From Streptosporangium violaceochromogenes (GTDB lineage: Bacteria; Actinomycetota; Actinomycetes; Streptosporangiales; Streptosporangiaceae): a DNA stretch of 64,000 bases. The notes beneath the pieces were generated by a model, which did no database searches, was not told the DNA's origin, and saw only the letters and a list, made by a program, of their open reading frames with translations. Positions 63,036 through 64,000 of the stretch are shown piece after piece (within the stretch, counting starts at the first letter, position 1; each line of letters opens with the position of its first letter). The stretch covers positions 1-64,000 of the forward strand of contig NZ_BNBB01000012.1 of the NCBI RefSeq assembly GCF_014654615.1, written 5' to 3'. Position numbers and translations under genes: made by a program.

Positions 63036-63073
63036 CCGACAATTTTTTTTGTATTGACAAACAAAATTGTCGG
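63036..63073. promoter_or_regulatory. AT-rich operator and promoter of the ArsR-SRPBCC operon
   Basis: CCGACAATTTT (63036-63046) and AAAATTGTCGG (63063-63073) are a perfect 11-bp inverted repeat. Between them lies TTGACA (63054-63059), a consensus -35; AACTAT follows at 63075. The promoter sits inside the palindrome, so a repressor there would shut it fully. Confidence 0.7.
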
Positions 63074-63089
63074 TAACTATCGTTGAGGC

Positions 63090-63719
63090 ATGCTCGAAGT
63101 CGAGGTAATCGAAGAGGCCGGGGCAGCCGAGGCGGCGCTCGACCCGATCCGGGCGCGACTGCTCGCGCTGCTGGTGGAGCCGCATTCGGCGACCAGCCTG
63201 GCCGCGATCGTCGGGCTGCCCCGGCAGAAGGTGAACTACCACCTGAAAACCCTCCAGGCCCACGGCCTCGTGGAGCTGGTCGAGGAGCGACGCAAGGGAA
63301 ACGTCACCGAGCGGGTGCTGCGGGCGACCGCCGCGTCGTTCGTGATCTCGCCGGCGGCGCTCTCCGCGGTCCAGCCCGACCCGGCCCGCTCACCCGACCG
63401 GCTCTCCGCGCGCTGGCTGCTCGCCCTGGCCGCCCGGCTGGTCAAGGAGGTGGGCACGCTGATCACCGGCGCCACCCAGGCGGGCAAGCCGGTCGCGACG
63501 TTCGCCCTCGACGGCGACGTCCGGTTCGCCTCGGCCGCCGACCGCGCCGCGTTCGTCCAGGAGCTGACCTCGGCGGTCGCCGCGCTGGTGAGCCGCTACC
63601 ACGACGAGCACGCCCCCGGCGGCCGTGACCACAGGGTCATCGTCGTCGTTCACCCCAGTCTCCGCCCGGACCCCGCGCCGCGGGCCGACGCGGACGGCAA
63701 CGACATCAAGGAGTCATGA
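63090..63719 (+). CDS. ArsR-type HTH regulator
   Basis: This 209-residue protein has an ArsR-like winged HTH (LDPIRARLLALLVEPHSATS, then IVGLPRQKVNYHLKTLQAHG). A 120-residue C-terminal domain follows, with ATFALDGDVRFASAADRAAF. It lacks metal-binding Cys. ATG 63090 follows CGTTGAGGC. It ends one base before the SRPBCC gene, so they form an operon; such pairs are common and the SRPBCC protein may be the effector or a response protein. Confidence 0.88.
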   Translation: MLEVEVIEEAGAAEAALDPIRARLLALLVEPHSATSLAAIVGLPRQKVNYHLKTLQAHGLVELVEERRKGNVTERVLRATAASFVISPAALSAVQPDPARSPDRLSARWLLALAARLVKEVGTLITGATQAGKPVATFALDGDVRFASAADRAAFVQELTSAVAALVSRYHDEHAPGGRDHRVIVVVHPSLRPDPAPRADADGNDIKES

Positions 63720-63720
63720 A

Positions 63721-64000
63721 ATGTCGCACGAATTCCGCCTCACCCACGACATCGACCTTCAGGCCACCCCCGAGCAGGTCTGGGCGGCGATCGCGACCGG
63801 CCCCGGTGTCGACTCATGGTTCATGGGCAAGAACGAGATCGAGCCCCGTGAGGGCGGAAAAGCGTCCATGGTGATGCCCGGCTTCACCGGCGAGTCCACG
63901 GTCACCACCTGGGAGCCGCCGCACCGGTTCGCCTACCGTTCGGCGCCCGGCGAGGACGGCGCGTTCATGGCGTTCGAATATCTCATCGAGGGCCGCGACA
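63721..64000 (+). CDS. SRPBCC (AHSA1-like) protein, 3' cut by window edge
   Basis: The first 93 codons are in view: MSHEFRLTHDIDLQATPEQV, then IATGPGVDSWFMGKNEIEPR and VTTWEPPHRFAYRSAPGEDG, the START-like helix-grip fold of activator-of-Hsp90-type (AHSA1) bacterial proteins. These bind hydrophobic ligands. It follows the ArsR gene by one base. The rest lies outside the window. Confidence 0.88.
   Translation, partial: MSHEFRLTHDIDLQATPEQVWAAIATGPGVDSWFMGKNEIEPREGGKASMVMPGFTGESTVTTWEPPHRFAYRSAPGEDGAFMAFEYLIEGRD

Overview
The window is high-GC DNA with GTG starts, GGAGG-type ribosome binding sites and gene families typical of filamentous actinomycetes: a Rv1733c-like protein, DUF1876, an AfsR-like regulator, an ECF42 sigma factor, a CYP107-like P450, and erythromycin and rifampin inactivation enzymes. 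A Streptosporangiaceae-like genus such as Streptosporangium or Nonomuraea fits best. This is inferred from gene content, not from a search. I saw no rRNA, tRNA or CRISPR array.

Layout. (1) 1-5.6 kb is a dormancy-type island: a truncated NarL/LuxR response regulator, a Rv1733c-like membrane protein, a DUF1876 (Rv1738-like) protein, a double universal stress protein, a CBS protein, an M50 protease with CBS domains, Hsp20 and a CBS-BON protein. Seven sites resembling the DosR/DevR box lie in front of these genes, so they probably form one hypoxia/redox regulon. (2) 6-13.7 kb is mostly ordinary chromosome: an IclR regulator, a secreted X-Pro peptidase, a polyprenol-P mannose synthase, a RecD2-like helicase and an NTF2-like protein. 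(3) 13.7-15.7 kb is a graveyard of catabolic genes: pieces of CocE-type hydrolase, hydroxyacyl-CoA dehydrogenase, LysR and thiolase, with a 30-bp element shared by two of the gene starts. A P450 follows. (4) 18.2-22.3 kb is an AfsR-like regulator cut in two by a 1479-bp TnpB (IS200/IS605-type) element. The element carries an intact TnpB and a previously unlisted small ribbon-helix-helix gene. A membrane Ser/Thr kinase follows, then a MerR-HEAT/HEAT operon.

(5) 26.4-39.9 kb is an accessory island rich in mobile relics: Tn3 transposase fragments at three places, a frameshifted Tn3 resolvase with a res-like site, an IS3 element and a second, decayed TnpB element. Among them sit resistance-type genes: an APH-like kinase, a rifampin monooxygenase preceded by a 17-codon leader peptide and two hairpins, a second kinase, and a TetR/MFS efflux pair. 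An orphan coiled-coil protein with an N-terminal Cys4 knuckle and an unusually AT-rich promoter lies in the same stretch.

(6) 39.9-64 kb is a run of stress, metal and resistance modules: AraC-GyrI; HAD; an ECF42 sigma factor with a DGPF (YCII) protein and two matching divergent promoters; a JmjC/cupin protein; an arsenic cluster (ArsI/CadI, ArsR, Acr3); a double-HTH MerR divergent from an erythromycin esterase; a two-component system; a secreted esterase; a UvrA-like ABC protein; SDR; and a beta-helix protein with its divergent TetR. The right end holds DUF4396 behind a CsoR-like palindrome, TerC behind a likely yybP-ykoY (Mn) riboswitch, and ArsR-SRPBCC at the edge.
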